Below, piece after piece: positions 1-9,382 of a stretch of 64,000 bases of DNA (position 1 is the first letter of the stretch; each line of letters starts with the position of its first letter). The notes below the pieces were generated by a model, which worked only from the letters and a program-made list of their open reading frames with translations, searched no databases and was not told the DNA's origin. A program made the position numbers and the translations under genes. The DNA lies in contig NZ_CP043808.1 of the NCBI RefSeq assembly GCF_008386315.1, positions 2,170,001 through 2,234,000 of the forward strand. The letters run 5' to 3'. This DNA comes from Serinicoccus marinus DSM 15273. GTDB taxonomy: Bacteria > Actinomycetota > Actinomycetes > Actinomycetales > Dermatophilaceae.

Positions 1-114
1 TCTCACGCTGTGCAGTTGTCAAACTGCGCGGCCGTAGCCGGGCAGACGATCATTCTAGTGGGTCAACGCGCGCCGGGCCACGCACATTCCGCACGCCGTG
101 AGAGGGTCGCTGCC

Positions 115-543
115 ATGACCACCCCCACGGGCACGAGCGGCGCCCCGACCGACCTGAGGCCGTTGACGATCATGGTCGGCGCGATGGCCGGTGCGCTGGT
201 CGTCATCGGTGTCGTCCTGACCTTCCTCGGGGCCGAGATGGCGGTGCCCTCGACGTGGGCGCTGCTCGTGGTCGCTGCCGCCACCCTCGGAGCCTGGGCG
301 CTCGTGCTGGTCATGCCGCCTCCGCGAGCCCCTCAGGGCGCGTCCCTGGCCGCCGCCGTGTCCCCCGTCGTGGTCTTCCGCGCCGCGGTCCTGGAGGCTC
401 CGGCGATCATCGGGCTGATGCTGTTCTTCATCAACGGGCCCTCGCTGCTGATCTACGCCCTGCCGGCGGTCTTCGCGATCGCGGGGATGGTGCTCTTCGC
501 CCGCCCGTCGGTGGTGGCGCGGCGCCTCAGCCGTGCCGCTTGA
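115..543 (+). CDS. small integral membrane protein, unknown function
   Basis: The 142-residue protein has a short polar N-terminus (Thr/Pro/Ser rich) followed by four hydrophobic stretches, roughly residues 17-37, 44-66, 83-106 and 110-130, so it should sit in the cytoplasmic membrane. It ends in a basic tail (ARRLSR type), which suggests a cytoplasmic C-terminus. I chose the ATG at 115 because an AGAGGG-type ribosome site lies about nine bases upstream; a longer in-frame reading from base 10 has no such site. The gene converges on smpB and their 3' ends overlap by 17 bases. I recognise no family and no catalytic motif. Its frame and composition look genuinely coding, but function is not deducible. 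Confidence 0.7.
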   Translation: MTTPTGTSGAPTDLRPLTIMVGAMAGALVVIGVVLTFLGAEMAVPSTWALLVVAAATLGAWALVLVMPPPRAPQGASLAAAVSPVVVFRAAVLEAPAIIGLMLFFINGPSLLIYALPAVFAIAGMVLFARPSVVARRLSRAA

Positions 544-1003
544 GGTGGGCTGACATCGCCCGGTCGGCCTCGCGCCGGTCCTGCCGCTCGCGCAGCGTCT
601 GCCGCTTGTCGTGCAACTTCTTGCCCTTGGCCAGCGCGATCTCGACCTTCGCGCGGCCGTCGACGAAGTAGAGCGAGAGCGGCACGATCGTGTGCCCGGC
701 CTGCTCGGCCTTGGCGACCAGCTTGTCGATCTGGTCGCGGTGCAGCAGCAGTTTGCGACGCCGGCGCGCGGAGTGGTTGGTCCACGTGCCCTGGGTGTAC
801 TCCGGGATGTGCACCCCCTCCAACCACAGCTCGCCCTGGTACTGCGTGGCATACCCGTCGACCAGGCTCGCTCGCCCGTGCCGCAGCGACTTCACCTCGG
901 TCCCGGTCAGCACGAGGCCGGCCTCGACGGTGTCCTCGATGAGGTACTCGTAGCGGGCCTTCTTGTTGCTGGCGATCAGCTTGCGTCCGGAGTCCTTGGG
1001 CAT
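527..1003 (-). CDS. smpB: SsrA-binding protein SmpB
   Basis: SmpB binds tmRNA and delivers it to stalled ribosomes for trans-translation. The 158-residue length is typical. The signature N-terminal region is clear ([20 protein letters not shown] followed by TGTEVKSLR), then the beta-barrel segment with the LEGVHIPEY stretch, and the basic flexible tail ([17 protein letters not shown]) that enters the mRNA channel. It reads away from the insert that carries the toxin-antitoxin pair. In many actinobacteria smpB lies directly downstream of ftsE-ftsX and a LytM peptidase on the same strand; here the same order is kept on the minus strand but is split by the plus-strand genes at 1.1-2.35 kb. No tmRNA gene is visible next to it. 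Confidence 0.97.
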   Translation of the reverse strand: MPKDSGRKLIASNKKARYEYLIEDTVEAGLVLTGTEVKSLRHGRASLVDGYATQYQGELWLEGVHIPEYTQGTWTNHSARRRRKLLLHRDQIDKLVAKAEQAGHTIVPLSLYFVDGRAKVEIALAKGKKLHDKRQTLRERQDRREADRAMSAHLKRHG

Positions 1004-1104
1004 GGCCGGTCTAGTCTAGGTGAACCACCGGTATGCCGTCCGCCGGTTTCTGGCGTCGAGGCTGAGCGAACCACTCCTTGTGCCTTGGTGTACGTGGTCG
1101 AACG

Positions 1105-1404
1105 ATGACGATCATGACCACGATGACGAGCAGCGCCGCTCGCGCCGGTCTACCCGAGATCCTGGATCGGGTCGCGGAGGGCGAGGAGGTGACGATCACG
1201 AGGCACGGGAGACCCGTCGCCGTGGTCGTCCGGCCCGATGTCCTGCGCATCCGGAGGGCGGAGGCCCTCATCGCGGACGCCGACGAGTTGCGGGACATGC
1301 TGGAGGCGGCGCGTCATGCGCCACTGTCAGCCGCGGGAACGATCTCCCCTGATCGGGCGCGGCAGATGGTCGCCGACCTCGCTCGCGACCGTGATCCTCG
1401 CTGA
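1105..1404 (+). CDS. Phd/YefM-family antitoxin
   Basis: The protein is about 99 residues and begins with the classic pattern of this family: a short Thr/Ser stretch, SAARAGLPEILDRVAEGEEVTI, then TRHGRPVAVVV. That N-terminal fold binds DNA and represses its own operon, and the C-terminal helical tail (residues ~50-99) wraps the cognate toxin. In-frame ATGs lie at 1105, 1114 and 1123; the last two would give starts closer to the family norm, and there is no strong ribosome site to decide. The toxin gene follows 12 bases downstream, so the two are co-transcribed. The pair sits as an insert between smpB and the ftsEX-peptidase genes on the opposite strand. Confidence 0.88.
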   Translation: MTIMTTMTSSAARAGLPEILDRVAEGEEVTITRHGRPVAVVVRPDVLRIRRAEALIADADELRDMLEAARHAPLSAAGTISPDRARQMVADLARDRDPR

Positions 1405-1416
1405 CAGCTGATCCGC

Positions 1417-1842
1417 ATGGATGCCTTCGATGCCGACGTCCTCATCTACGCAGCCGCCCCGGACGATCCTCTCGGGCGTCCGGTCCGTCAGCTGTTCGAC
1501 GCGGCGACGACCGACGGCACTGTGGGAGTTGGTTCGGTCCTGCTCCTGCCCGAGGTGCTCACCGAACCTCGACGAGCCGGCCGGGACGAGGAGGTGTCGG
1601 CCCTGCTCGGCCTCCTCTCGCGCCTGACGCTCCTGCCTCTGGACGTGAGCACCGCTCGCCTCTCGGTGTCGCTCGGAAGTACCTACGGTCTACGGCCTGC
1701 CGACGCGGCCCACCTGGCGACGGCCGTGGTCGCCGGTGCGACGCGTTTCATCACCAACAACACCGAGGACTTCTCCCGCGAGATAGCCGAGATCCAGATC
1801 ACCGATCCCGCCGACCTTCGGTCGTCCACGCAGGGCACGTAG
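1417..1842 (+). CDS. VapC-type PIN-domain ribonuclease toxin
   Basis: PIN toxins cleave RNA (often tRNA or 23S rRNA) using a cluster of acidic residues with Mg2+. In this 141-residue protein I see the expected set: Asp5 in the first strand (DADVLIYA), Glu46 in LLPEVLTEP, Asp96 in LRPADAAHLATA, and the fourth position in ITNNTEDF, where Asn115 replaces the common Asp and Asp118 follows. The last substitution is tolerated in some VapC proteins. Length is normal for VapC. The upstream gene encodes the matching antitoxin, which should neutralise it and autoregulate the pair. Typing as VapC rather than another PIN toxin is based on the context and the layout of motifs. Confidence 0.88.
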   Translation: MDAFDADVLIYAAAPDDPLGRPVRQLFDAATTDGTVGVGSVLLLPEVLTEPRRAGRDEEVSALLGLLSRLTLLPLDVSTARLSVSLGSTYGLRPADAAHLATAVVAGATRFITNNTEDFSREIAEIQITDPADLRSSTQGT

Positions 1843-1928
1843 ACGGATGGTGCTCCGGTTGCCGCCGTGCCGGGGTCCGGGCAGGGTGGGGCGGCAGGAG
1901 AAGGACCGCCCGACCACGAGGAGTGAGC

Positions 1929-2347
1929 ATGACCACCGCACGCGACATCATGACCCCGCAGGCCCATACCGTCGGCGACAGCGCGTCGCTGGTCGAGGCC
2001 GCCACCCTCATGCGCGACCACGGCGTGGGGGCGCTGCCGGTCACCTCGGACGACGGAGCCCTGGCCGGCATCATCACCGACCGCGACATCGTCGTGAACG
2101 GCGTCGCGGCCTCGCACGACGTGGGCGCGGTCGCCGTGGGCACGGTCACGCAGGGGATCGTCTCGACGGTCTCGCCCGACGAGGACGTCGACCGGGTGGT
2201 CGCGTCATGGGCGACCAGCAGATCAAGCGGCTCGTCGTCGTCGACGGTCACGACGTGGTGGGGATGATCAGCGAGTCCGACCTCGCCCGGAGCGTGGACG
2301 AGGACAAGATCGTCGACTTCGTCAAGCGGGTCTACGGCCGCAGCTGA
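1929..2347 (+). pseudogene. CBS-domain protein, broken by a one-base frameshift
   Basis: Two CBS motifs, which usually bind adenine nucleotides, are encoded, but in different frames. The first (residues ~4-60: ARDIMTP, LMRDHGVGALPV, GIITDRDI) reads from the ATG at 1929, which follows a GAGGAG ribosome site by six bases. The second (KRLVVVDGHDVVGMISESDLA to the C-terminus DFVKRVY) is in another frame that takes over near 2205. Restoring one base in the stretch gtggtcgcgtcatgggc would give an uninterrupted pair reading ...VVA-L-MGDQQIKRL, the expected CBS sequence. Either the gene is inactive or the base is a sequencing error. It would encode a compact two-CBS protein of about 139 residues, like stress-associated actinobacterial CBS proteins. 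Confidence 0.85.
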
Positions 2348-2348
2348 C

Positions 2349-4043
2349 TCAGAGCCAGCCGCGCGGGTTGGCCGGCGCGCCGTTCTCCCGCGTCTCGAAG
2401 TGCAGGTGGCAGCCGGTCGAGGAGCCGGTCGTGCCGACATACCCGAGCAGCTGCCCGCGGCTGACGGACTGACCGGCGGAGACCACCGCCGCGCTCTGGA
2501 AGTGCAGATAGCTCGTGGTGAGGTTCACCCCCCGCTGCACCCCGTGGTCGACGATCACCATGTTGCCGCCGCCGGCGTCGAAGGAGGAGCTGTAGACGAC
2601 GCCGTCCGCGGCGGCGACCACGGGGGTGCCGCAGCCGGCGCCGAAGTCCATGCCCGCGTGCAGCCGCCACATCTGGTAGACGGGGTGGAAGCGGTTGCCG
2701 AACTCGCTGGTGATCGGGGCGTTGACCGGCGACGACAGCACCCCGGATGAGCCGGCCTCCGCCGCGCTGCGCTCCTCCTCGGCCGCCCGCGAGGCCCGCT
2801 CCTGCTCGGCGGCACGGTCCGCTGCCTCCCGCTGGGCAGCCTCCTGCGCCGCCTGCGCGGCAGCAGCGGCCTCGGCCTCCGCAGCCTCGGCACGGCGCGC
2901 CGCCTCCGCAGCGGCGGCCTCGTCCCGGAGCCGCTGCGCCTCGGCCTGCGCGGCGCGCTGACGCTCGGCCTCCCGCTCGGCGGCCCGCTGGCGCGCCGCC
3001 TCCTCCTCGGCGGCCTTCTTCGCCGCGGCCTCGGCGGCCGCCTTGCGACGCGCCTCCTCCTCGGCCTTGCGCCGGGCCTCCTCCTCGGCGATCCGCTGGA
3101 GCTCGGCCTCCTCCTCGGTCTGCAGCCCGTGCTTGGTCTCGGCCAGCGCCGCCAGCTCGCTCTCCAGGTCCTGGGCGCGCTGCTCCTCAGCCGCGAGGGA
3201 CTCCTCGACCTTGGTCCTCTCGGTCTCCAGGTCGGCCTTGGCCTGCTCCTGCTGGGCCTCCAGCTCCTCGAGCTCGACCTTCGCGGCGTCCGCCGCCGCC
3301 CGCGCCTGCTCCTTGGCGATGACGTTGGCCTCGGCCTTGGCCAGCAGGTAGTCGATGTCGGACCGGATCCCGGTGAGCCGGTCCTGCTCGGCGACCTGCT
3401 CGGCCTCCTGGGTCGCGAGCTGCTGGATCTGCTGGTCCTGCACCCGCAGCACGGTCCGCGCCATCGACATCTGGTCCACCGCGTCCGCCTCGCCGGAGAG
3501 CAGCTCCAGGGTGGTGGCGAGCGAGCCCATACCCCCTTCCTTGTAGCTCTCCCGCGCGATCGCGCCGACCGTGGAGCGCGTCTGCTCCTGGTCGGAGGCG
3601 ACCTGCTCGATCGAGTCCTCGATCTGCGCCTCGTTCTCCCGCGCGACCGCGAGCTCGCCCTCGATCCGCTCGGTCTCGGCCTCGGCGTCGGCGAGGTCCA
3701 GCTCGGCCTCGTCGAGCACGACCCGCGCCTGCTCGACCTTGCCCTCGGTCTCGGCCAGCCGGGCCTGCGCGGTCTCGAGCTCCGCGCTGAAGTGCTCGTG
3801 CTCCTCGTGCAGGTCCTCGACCCGCTGCTCCCCCGCATCCCGCTCGTCCGCGGCCGACCGCCGCTCCTGCTCGACCTTGGCGAGCCGCTCGCGGATGTCC
3901 TCCAGCTCGTCGGAGGCCAGGGCCGGGGTCGCGACCCCGAGCGCGCCGACGAGCGCGACGGCGAGCGCACGCCGGACCCGCGGTCGGTAGGTCGGTTGCC
4001 GGGTCGCGCCGCTCTCGCGCGGGGTGCGGGACGTGGGTGCCAT
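2349..4043 (-). CDS. secreted coiled-coil LytM/M23 peptidase, FtsEX partner
   Basis: The 564-residue protein has an N-terminal signal sequence (basic RPRVRR then a hydrophobic run ending in PALASDE, about residues 22-45), then some 380 residues of Glu/Ala/Arg-rich coiled coil, and a C-terminal LytM (M23) domain from about residue 448. Zn ligands His462 and Asp466 (LHAGMDFG) and His548 (CHLHFE) and catalytic His514 (SYLHF) are all present, so it should be an active endopeptidase cutting peptidoglycan cross-bridges. Coiled coil plus LytM directly downstream of ftsX is the EnvC-like arrangement, in which FtsEX controls a periplasmic hydrolase during division. It starts 14 bases after ftsX with an AAGGAG site. 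A bridging role for the coiled coil to FtsX is inference. Confidence 0.92.
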   Translation of the reverse strand: MAPTSRTPRESGATRQPTYRPRVRRALAVALVGALGVATPALASDELEDIRERLAKVEQERRSAADERDAGEQRVEDLHEEHEHFSAELETAQARLAETEGKVEQARVVLDEAELDLADAEAETERIEGELAVARENEAQIEDSIEQVASDQEQTRSTVGAIARESYKEGGMGSLATTLELLSGEADAVDQMSMARTVLRVQDQQIQQLATQEAEQVAEQDRLTGIRSDIDYLLAKAEANVIAKEQARAAADAAKVELEELEAQQEQAKADLETERTKVEESLAAEEQRAQDLESELAALAETKHGLQTEEEAELQRIAEEEARRKAEEEARRKAAAEAAAKKAAEEEAARQRAAEREAERQRAAQAEAQRLRDEAAAAEAARRAEAAEAEAAAAAQAAQEAAQREAADRAAEQERASRAAEEERSAAEAGSSGVLSSPVNAPITSEFGNRFHPVYQMWRLHAGMDFGAGCGTPVVAAADGVVYSSSFDAGGGNMVIVDHGVQRGVNLTTSYLHFQSAAVVSAGQSVSRGQLLGYVGTTGSSTGCHLHFETRENGAPANPRGWL

Positions 4044-4057
4044 GCGGTGTCTCCTTC

Positions 4058-4981
4058 TCAGACCCTGACGTGGCGCAGCAGCGCCATCCAGGAGGTCACG
4101 GCGGCGAGCAGGACGGCGCCGCCGACGAGGAACGGGGTGAGGAACCAGAGGTCGCGCTCGCCGACGAGGCTCACCAGGCCGCTCTCACCGGCGAGCAGCT
4201 CGGACAGGAAGCCGCTGATGCCGAAGCGCACGGTCGCCCAGAGCAGACCCACCGCCAGCGCGGCGCCGAGCAGCGCCGCGACGACGGTCTCGAGGACGAA
4301 CGGCAGGTGGATGGAGAAGGCGGAGGCCCCCACCATGCGCTGGATCGCGGTCTCCCGTCGCCGGGTCCACGCGGTGAGCCGGATCGTCGTCGAGATGAGC
4401 AGCACGGCGCAGACGACCATCGCCACGGCGAGCGCCAGCGCGCCCCAGCTCAGGGCACCGAGGAAGGCGAGGAGCTTGTCGACCACCTCGCGCTGGTCCT
4501 CGACGCTGTCCACGCCGGGCGCCTGCTCGAAGGCGGCGCGGATGACGTCGTACTTCGAGGGGTCGGACAGGTTGACGCGGAAGGAGGCGGGGATCGACTC
4601 CTGCGGCACCGAGTCCAGCGCCGAGCTGTTGCGGAACTGCTCGGTGAAGCGCTCGTATGCCTCCTCGTTGGACTCGTAGAAGTACTCGGTGACCAGCGGC
4701 TCCAGCCCCTGCAGGTCGGCCTCGACCTGGTCACGCTGCTCCGGGGTGACCGCGCCGCCGGCGCAGCCCGGGGCGTCGGTCGAGTCAGGGGTGCACAGGA
4801 AGATCGAGACCTGGACCCGGTCGTACCACTCCCCCTTGGCCGTGTTGACCTGCGCCTGCGCGAGCAGCCCGACGCCGAGGAAGAAGAGCGAGACCATCGT
4901 CACGAGGACGACGGAGACGAACATCGAGAAGTTGCGGCGCAGGCCGTTGCCGACCTCGCCCAGCAGGAAGCCCGGCCTCAC
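4058..4981 (-). CDS. ftsX: cell division permease FtsX
   Basis: FtsX is the membrane half of the FtsEX complex that couples septation to cell-wall hydrolysis. The 307-residue protein shows the family layout: a short cytoplasmic N-terminus, TM1 (about residues 19-42), a large extracellular loop (~45-170, with two Cys that could pair in the actinobacterial FtsX loop), then three further TM segments near 172-198, 222-250 and 272-300, and the conserved TRRRETAIQRMVGAS stretch just after TM2. It overlaps ftsE by four bases and is followed by the peptidase gene. The N-terminal RPGFLLGEVGNGLRRN is typical of actinobacterial FtsX. Confidence 0.97.
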   Translation of the reverse strand: MRPGFLLGEVGNGLRRNFSMFVSVVLVTMVSLFFLGVGLLAQAQVNTAKGEWYDRVQVSIFLCTPDSTDAPGCAGGAVTPEQRDQVEADLQGLEPLVTEYFYESNEEAYERFTEQFRNSSALDSVPQESIPASFRVNLSDPSKYDVIRAAFEQAPGVDSVEDQREVVDKLLAFLGALSWGALALAVAMVVCAVLLISTTIRLTAWTRRRETAIQRMVGASAFSIHLPFVLETVVAALLGAALAVGLLWATVRFGISGFLSELLAGESGLVSLVGERDLWFLTPFLVGGAVLLAAVTSWMALLRHVRV

Positions 4982-5673
4982 GACACGACCACCTGCCGGT
5001 AGCCGCCCTCGGCCTGGTCGCGCACGACCTCGCCATCACGCAGCTGGACGACGCGCTTGCGGAACTGGTCGACGATCGTCGTGTCGTGCGTGGCCATGAG
5101 CACCGTGGTCCCCGCCCGGTTGATCCGGTCCAGGATCGCCACGATCTCCTGGCTGGTGTCCGGGTCGAGGTTGCCGGTCGGCTCGTCGGCCAGCAGGATC
5201 GGCGGCTTGTTGACCATCGCGCGCGCGATCGCGACCCGCTGCTGCTCCCCGCCGGACAGCTCGTGCGGCAGCCTCCTGCCCTTGCCCTCCAGGCCGACGA
5301 GGGCCAGGGTCTCGGGGACCCGCTGCCGGATCTCGTGCCGGCTCGCGCCGAGCACGTGCAGCACGTAGGCGACGTTCTGGTCGACGGTCTTGCCCGAGAG
5401 CAGCCGGAAGTCCTGGAAGACGGTGCCGATCTGGCGCCGGAGCAGGTGCACGCGGCGGGCCGCCAGCTCCCCGAGGTCGTGCCCGGCGACGAGCACCCGC
5501 CCGGAGGAGGGCCGCTGCTCGAGGATCACCAGGCGCAGGAGCGAGGACTTGCCGGAGCCCGACTCCCCCACGACGAAGCAGAACTCGCCCCGGGTGACGT
5601 CGAGGTCGACCTCGCGCAACGCCCAGGGGTCGCCCTTGGCGTAGCGCAGACTGACGCGCTCCATCGTGATCAT
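4978..5673 (-). CDS. ftsE: cell division ATP-binding protein FtsE
   Basis: FtsE is the cytoplasmic ABC ATPase that drives FtsX. All nucleotide-binding motifs are intact: Walker A GESGSGKS (about residues 36-43), signature LSGGEQQRVAIARA, Walker B ILLADEPTGNLD, and the H-loop in MATHDTT. I chose the ATG at 5673 (MITMERVSLRYAKGD), giving 231 residues, the family norm; the reading frame extends 162 bases further upstream without family similarity. GGAG lies about 12 bases before this start, which is a little far. The stop overlaps the ftsX start by four bases. In related genomes ftsE lies right after prfB; here 4.3 kb of plus-strand nuclease gene and ureide-gene debris sits between them. Confidence 0.97.
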   Translation of the reverse strand: MITMERVSLRYAKGDPWALREVDLDVTRGEFCFVVGESGSGKSSLLRLVILEQRPSSGRVLVAGHDLGELAARRVHLLRRQIGTVFQDFRLLSGKTVDQNVAYVLHVLGASRHEIRQRVPETLALVGLEGKGRRLPHELSGGEQQRVAIARAMVNKPPILLADEPTGNLDPDTSQEIVAILDRINRAGTTVLMATHDTTIVDQFRKRVVQLRDGEVVRDQAEGGYRQVVVS

Positions 5674-5939
5674 CCGGGCGGGACTCCAGAGGTTCGTGTG
5701 ACAGATGTGACGAGAGGGCAGGGAGTGTCGACCGCGACACACGCTAACCGATGAGGTCCTAGGGTCAAGGGTTCCCACGCCGACCACGCCCGGAGCGATA
5801 CCAGCCGGCGAACGGGGGGTGAAACCTCCCCTCACGCAGCGGGTCCTGGTCGCGGTTGTCGGTGCCAGCGGCTACCTTCACTGGCACCGGGTCCGTGGCG
5901 TCCCGGCATACCTGTCCCTTGCCCATTGGAGTGCAACAG

Positions 5940-8900
5940 ATGCAGATCCCCCTCCGGCGTGCCGTCGCGGCCGCCTCGACGTGCGCGCTGGCCGTCACCG
6001 GCCTGGTCGCCCTCGCCCCCAGCAGCCTCGCGGCCGGGCCCGGTCTCGTGATCAACGAGGTCTACGGCGGCGGCGGCAACTCCGGTGCCGACTACACCCA
6101 CGACTTCGTCGAGCTGTTCAACTCCACGGACGAGCCGATCGACCTCGACGGGTATGCCGTCACCTACTACTCCTCCTCCGGCAACCCCGGCGGCGGCGCG
6201 TGCGCACTGTCGGGCACCGTCGCCCCGGGCACCCACTTCCTGATCCAGCAGAACCCGGGCGCGGGCGGCACCACCCCGTTGCCCGACCCGGACGCCGAGT
6301 GCGGCGCCTCGATGAGCGGCTCCAGCGGCAGCGTCGAGCTCACCTCCGGCGAGGAGGTCGTCGACCTGGTCGGCTACGGCTCGGCCTCGCTCTTCGAGGG
6401 CAGCGCCGCGGCGGAGGGGCTGAGCAACACGACCTCGGCGAGCCGGACCGACGCGGTCGACACCGACGACAACGCCGCCGACTTCACCCGCGGCGAGCCC
6501 ACCCCCACCAACAGCGGTGGAGGTGGCACCGACCCGGAGCCCGACCCGGACCCGGTCGAGGCGAGCATCGCCGAGATCCAGGGCACCGGCGAGGCCTCCG
6601 AGCTGGTCGGCCAAACGGTCAACACCAGCGGCGTGGTGACCGCGGCCTACCCCACCGGCGGCTTCAGCGGGGTCTACCTGCAGACGGCCGGCACCGGCGG
6701 AGCGGAGAAGGTGCCGGGTGACGCCTCGGACGGCATGTTCCTCTACAGCTCGTGGGCGGCGGACAACGCCGAGATCGGCGACTGCCTCCAGGTCGAGGGG
6801 GCCGAGGTGGTCGAGTACAACGGCCTCACCGAGATCTCCGGCGGCTTCGTCGACGTCGTCGAGGGCTGCGAGGCGGTCACGCCCACCGCGCTCTCGACGC
6901 TGCCGGTGACGGACGCCGAGAAGGAGGTCTACGAGGGCATGCTCGTGCAGCCCGAGGGGACCTACACCATCACCAACAACTACCAGCTCAACCAGTACGG
7001 CCAGATCGGTCTGGCGCTGGTGAGGAGCCGCTCTACCAGGCCACGGACCGCGTGCTGCCGGGCGAGGAGGCCGAGGCCTACGAGGCGGCCAACCAGGAGC
7101 GCTACATCACCCTGGACGACGGCTCGAGCTGGGACTACCTGCGCAACAGCACGGCCCAGTCCTCGGCGCTGCCCTACCTGTCCGCCGAGGAGCCGCACCG
7201 CACCGGCTCGCAGGTCACCTTCGCCTCGCCGGTGATCCTGGACTACCGCTTCCAGTGGAACTACCAGCCGGTCGGCCAGGTCGTCGGCTCGGAGAGCGCG
7301 GTCGACCCGATCACCAGCGAGAACGACCGCGAGGTCGACCCGCCCGCGGTCGGTGGCGACGTCCAGATCGGTGCGTTCAACGTGCTCAACTACTTCTCCG
7401 ACCTCGGCCGGGACGAAGAGGGCTGCGACTACTACGCCGACCGCTTCGGCAACCCGGTCGGCACCGACTTCTGCGAGGTCCGGGGCGCCTGGTCCGAGCA
7501 GGCCTTCCTGGACCAGCAGGCCAAGCTCGTCACCGCCATCAACGGCACCGATGCCGAGGTCCTCGCGCTGATGGAGATCGAGAACTCCGCGGCGCTGTCC
7601 TACATCGACCACCCGCGCGACAAGGCGCTGGCCGACCTCGTGGCGGCGCTCAACGCCGAGGCGGGAGAGGAGCGCTGGGCCTACGCCCCGTCGCCGACGG
7701 TGACCCCGCCGGGCGAGGACGTCATCCGCACCGCCTTCATCTACGACCCGTCCGAGGTGTCGCTCGAGGGTCCCTCGCTGATCCAGCTCGACGACGCCTT
7801 CGCCAACGCCCGCTACCCGCTGGCGCAGGAGTTCACCACGACCGACGGCACGTCCTTCGTGGCGATCGCCAACCACTTCAAGTCGAAGGGGTCCGGCGAG
7901 GACGACGGCACCGGTCAGGGCCGGGCCAACCCGGCGCGCATCGCGCAGGCCGAGGCGCTCAGCGCCTGGTCGGAGGAGATGTTCGCGGACGAGGCGGTCT
8001 TCCTCATGGGCGACTTCAACGCCTACAGCCGCGAGGACCCGGTCCGGGTCATCGAGGACGCCGGCTACACCAACGTCGCCAGCGCCTTCGAGCCGGACTC
8101 GATGACCTACCAGTTCAGCGGACGCCTGGGCTCGCTGGACCACGTCTTCGCCAACGAGGCGGCCACTGAGCTGGTGTCCGGTGCGGGCGTGTGGGACATC
8201 AACGGCGATGAGTCGATCGCGTTCCAGTACAGCCGGCGCAACTACAACCTCGTCGACTTCCACAGCGACGACCAGTTCGCCAGCTCCGACCACGACCCCG
8301 TCCTCGTCGGCCTCACCGCCGACACCGACGAGACCGTGCCGGTGGAGCGCATCGCGGGCACCAACCGCTACGACACCGCGGCCAGGATCGCGGCTGCCTA
8401 CCCCGAGGACGTGAGCACGGTCTACATCGCCACCGGCGAGAGCTTCGCCGACGCGCTCTCCGGCGCAGCACCCGCCGCCCGCGGCCTGCTGCCGACGACG
8501 AGCGGCGAGGTCGCCGTCGCCCCCGACGGCTCGCCCGCCCCGATCCTGCTGACGCGGACCGCCGGGCTGCCCCAGGCCACCATCGGTGCGCTGGAGGACC
8601 TCGAGCCGGACAACATCGTCATCCTCGGTGGCGAGGTCGCGGTCTCCGAGGACGTCGAGGAGGCGCTGGAGGGTTACGGCGAGGTCAGCCGGATCTCGGG
8701 CGAGGACCGCTACGAGACCTCCGCGCTGCTCGCGACGCAGTACGGCGACGTCGACCACGTCTACGTGGCGACCGGTCAGAACGGTGCCTTCGCCGACGCC
8801 CTGTCCGCGTCGTCGCTGGCCGCCACCGAGGGGGTGCCGGTCCTGCTGACCCGCACCGCCACGGTGCCCGGCTCGCTCACCACCGCCCTGGAGGCGCTCG

Positions 8901-9295
8901 GCGACCCCGAGGTGATCGTCCTGGGCGGCGAGGGTGCTGTCAGCGGAGACGTCTTCACCGCCCTGGGCGCGACCGAGCGTCTCGCCGGGACCGACCGCTA
9001 CGGCACCTCGGTGGCCGTGGCCGAACGGTTCGGCTATGACGAGACCAACCCCGCCCCGGCGGTCCACGTCGCCACCGGCCTGGACTACCCGGACGCGCTG
9101 GCCGGCTCGGCCCTGGCCGGGGTCCAGCAGGTCCCCGTCATGCTGAGCCGCACGGACGACATCCCGGCGGACACGCTGGACGCGATCGTCGCCCTCGACC
9201 CGGCCCAGGCGTTCCTGCTGGGTGGCACCACCGCCCTGACGGACAACGTCTTCGACACCCTCGTCGCCGCCCTCAACGGCGACCAGGCGCCCTGA
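5940..9295 (+). pseudogene. secreted ExeM-like nuclease with cell-wall-binding repeats, frameshifted
   Basis: In the corrected frame this is a ~1118-residue secreted protein: a signal peptide (residues 1-32), a lamin-tail domain (VINEVYGGGGNSGADY... DFVELFN), an OB-fold segment, an endonuclease/exonuclease/phosphatase domain (IGAFNVLNYF, ALMEIENS, FLMGDFNAY, SSDHDPVLV; about bases 7365-8320) and three CWB2 repeats (AGTNRYDTA, SGEDRYETS, AGTDRYGTS; 8340-9290) that bind wall polymers. This is the architecture of extracellular nucleases that degrade environmental DNA, here anchored to the wall. The frame changes near 7014-7024 (ggcgctggtgaggagcc); losing or gaining one base there restores continuity (IGLAL to EEPLYQATDR). 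Start is the ATG at 5940 with GGAG nine bases upstream. It is a pseudogene or carries an indel error. Confidence 0.88.
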
Positions 9296-9328
9296 CGGGA
9301 GGCGGCCGGTCACCGGCCTGACACGACG

Positions 9329-9364
9329 CGGCGGGCGGCATACCTCGAGGTATGCCGCCCGCCG
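9329..9364. terminator. 36-bp perfect palindrome, bidirectional terminator
   Basis: The segment is a perfect inverted repeat, 18 bases per arm, centred on TCGA, between two convergent genes. As RNA it would fold into a very stable GC-rich hairpin on either strand and probably terminates both the nuclease transcript and the opposing one. Each arm contains one GGTATGCC/GGCATACC octamer, the motif that is over-represented in this window; paired motif copies forming terminators are what known DNA-uptake sequences do. Confidence 0.75.
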
Positions 9365-9382
9365 GCGTTCGTCAGGAGGTGC

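Noticed and set aside
3129-4679. 516-codon open frame antisense to the peptidase and ftsX
   Set aside because: Composition artefact of GC-rich coiled-coil coding DNA; no ribosome site or family match, and the opposite strand codes for well-known proteins.
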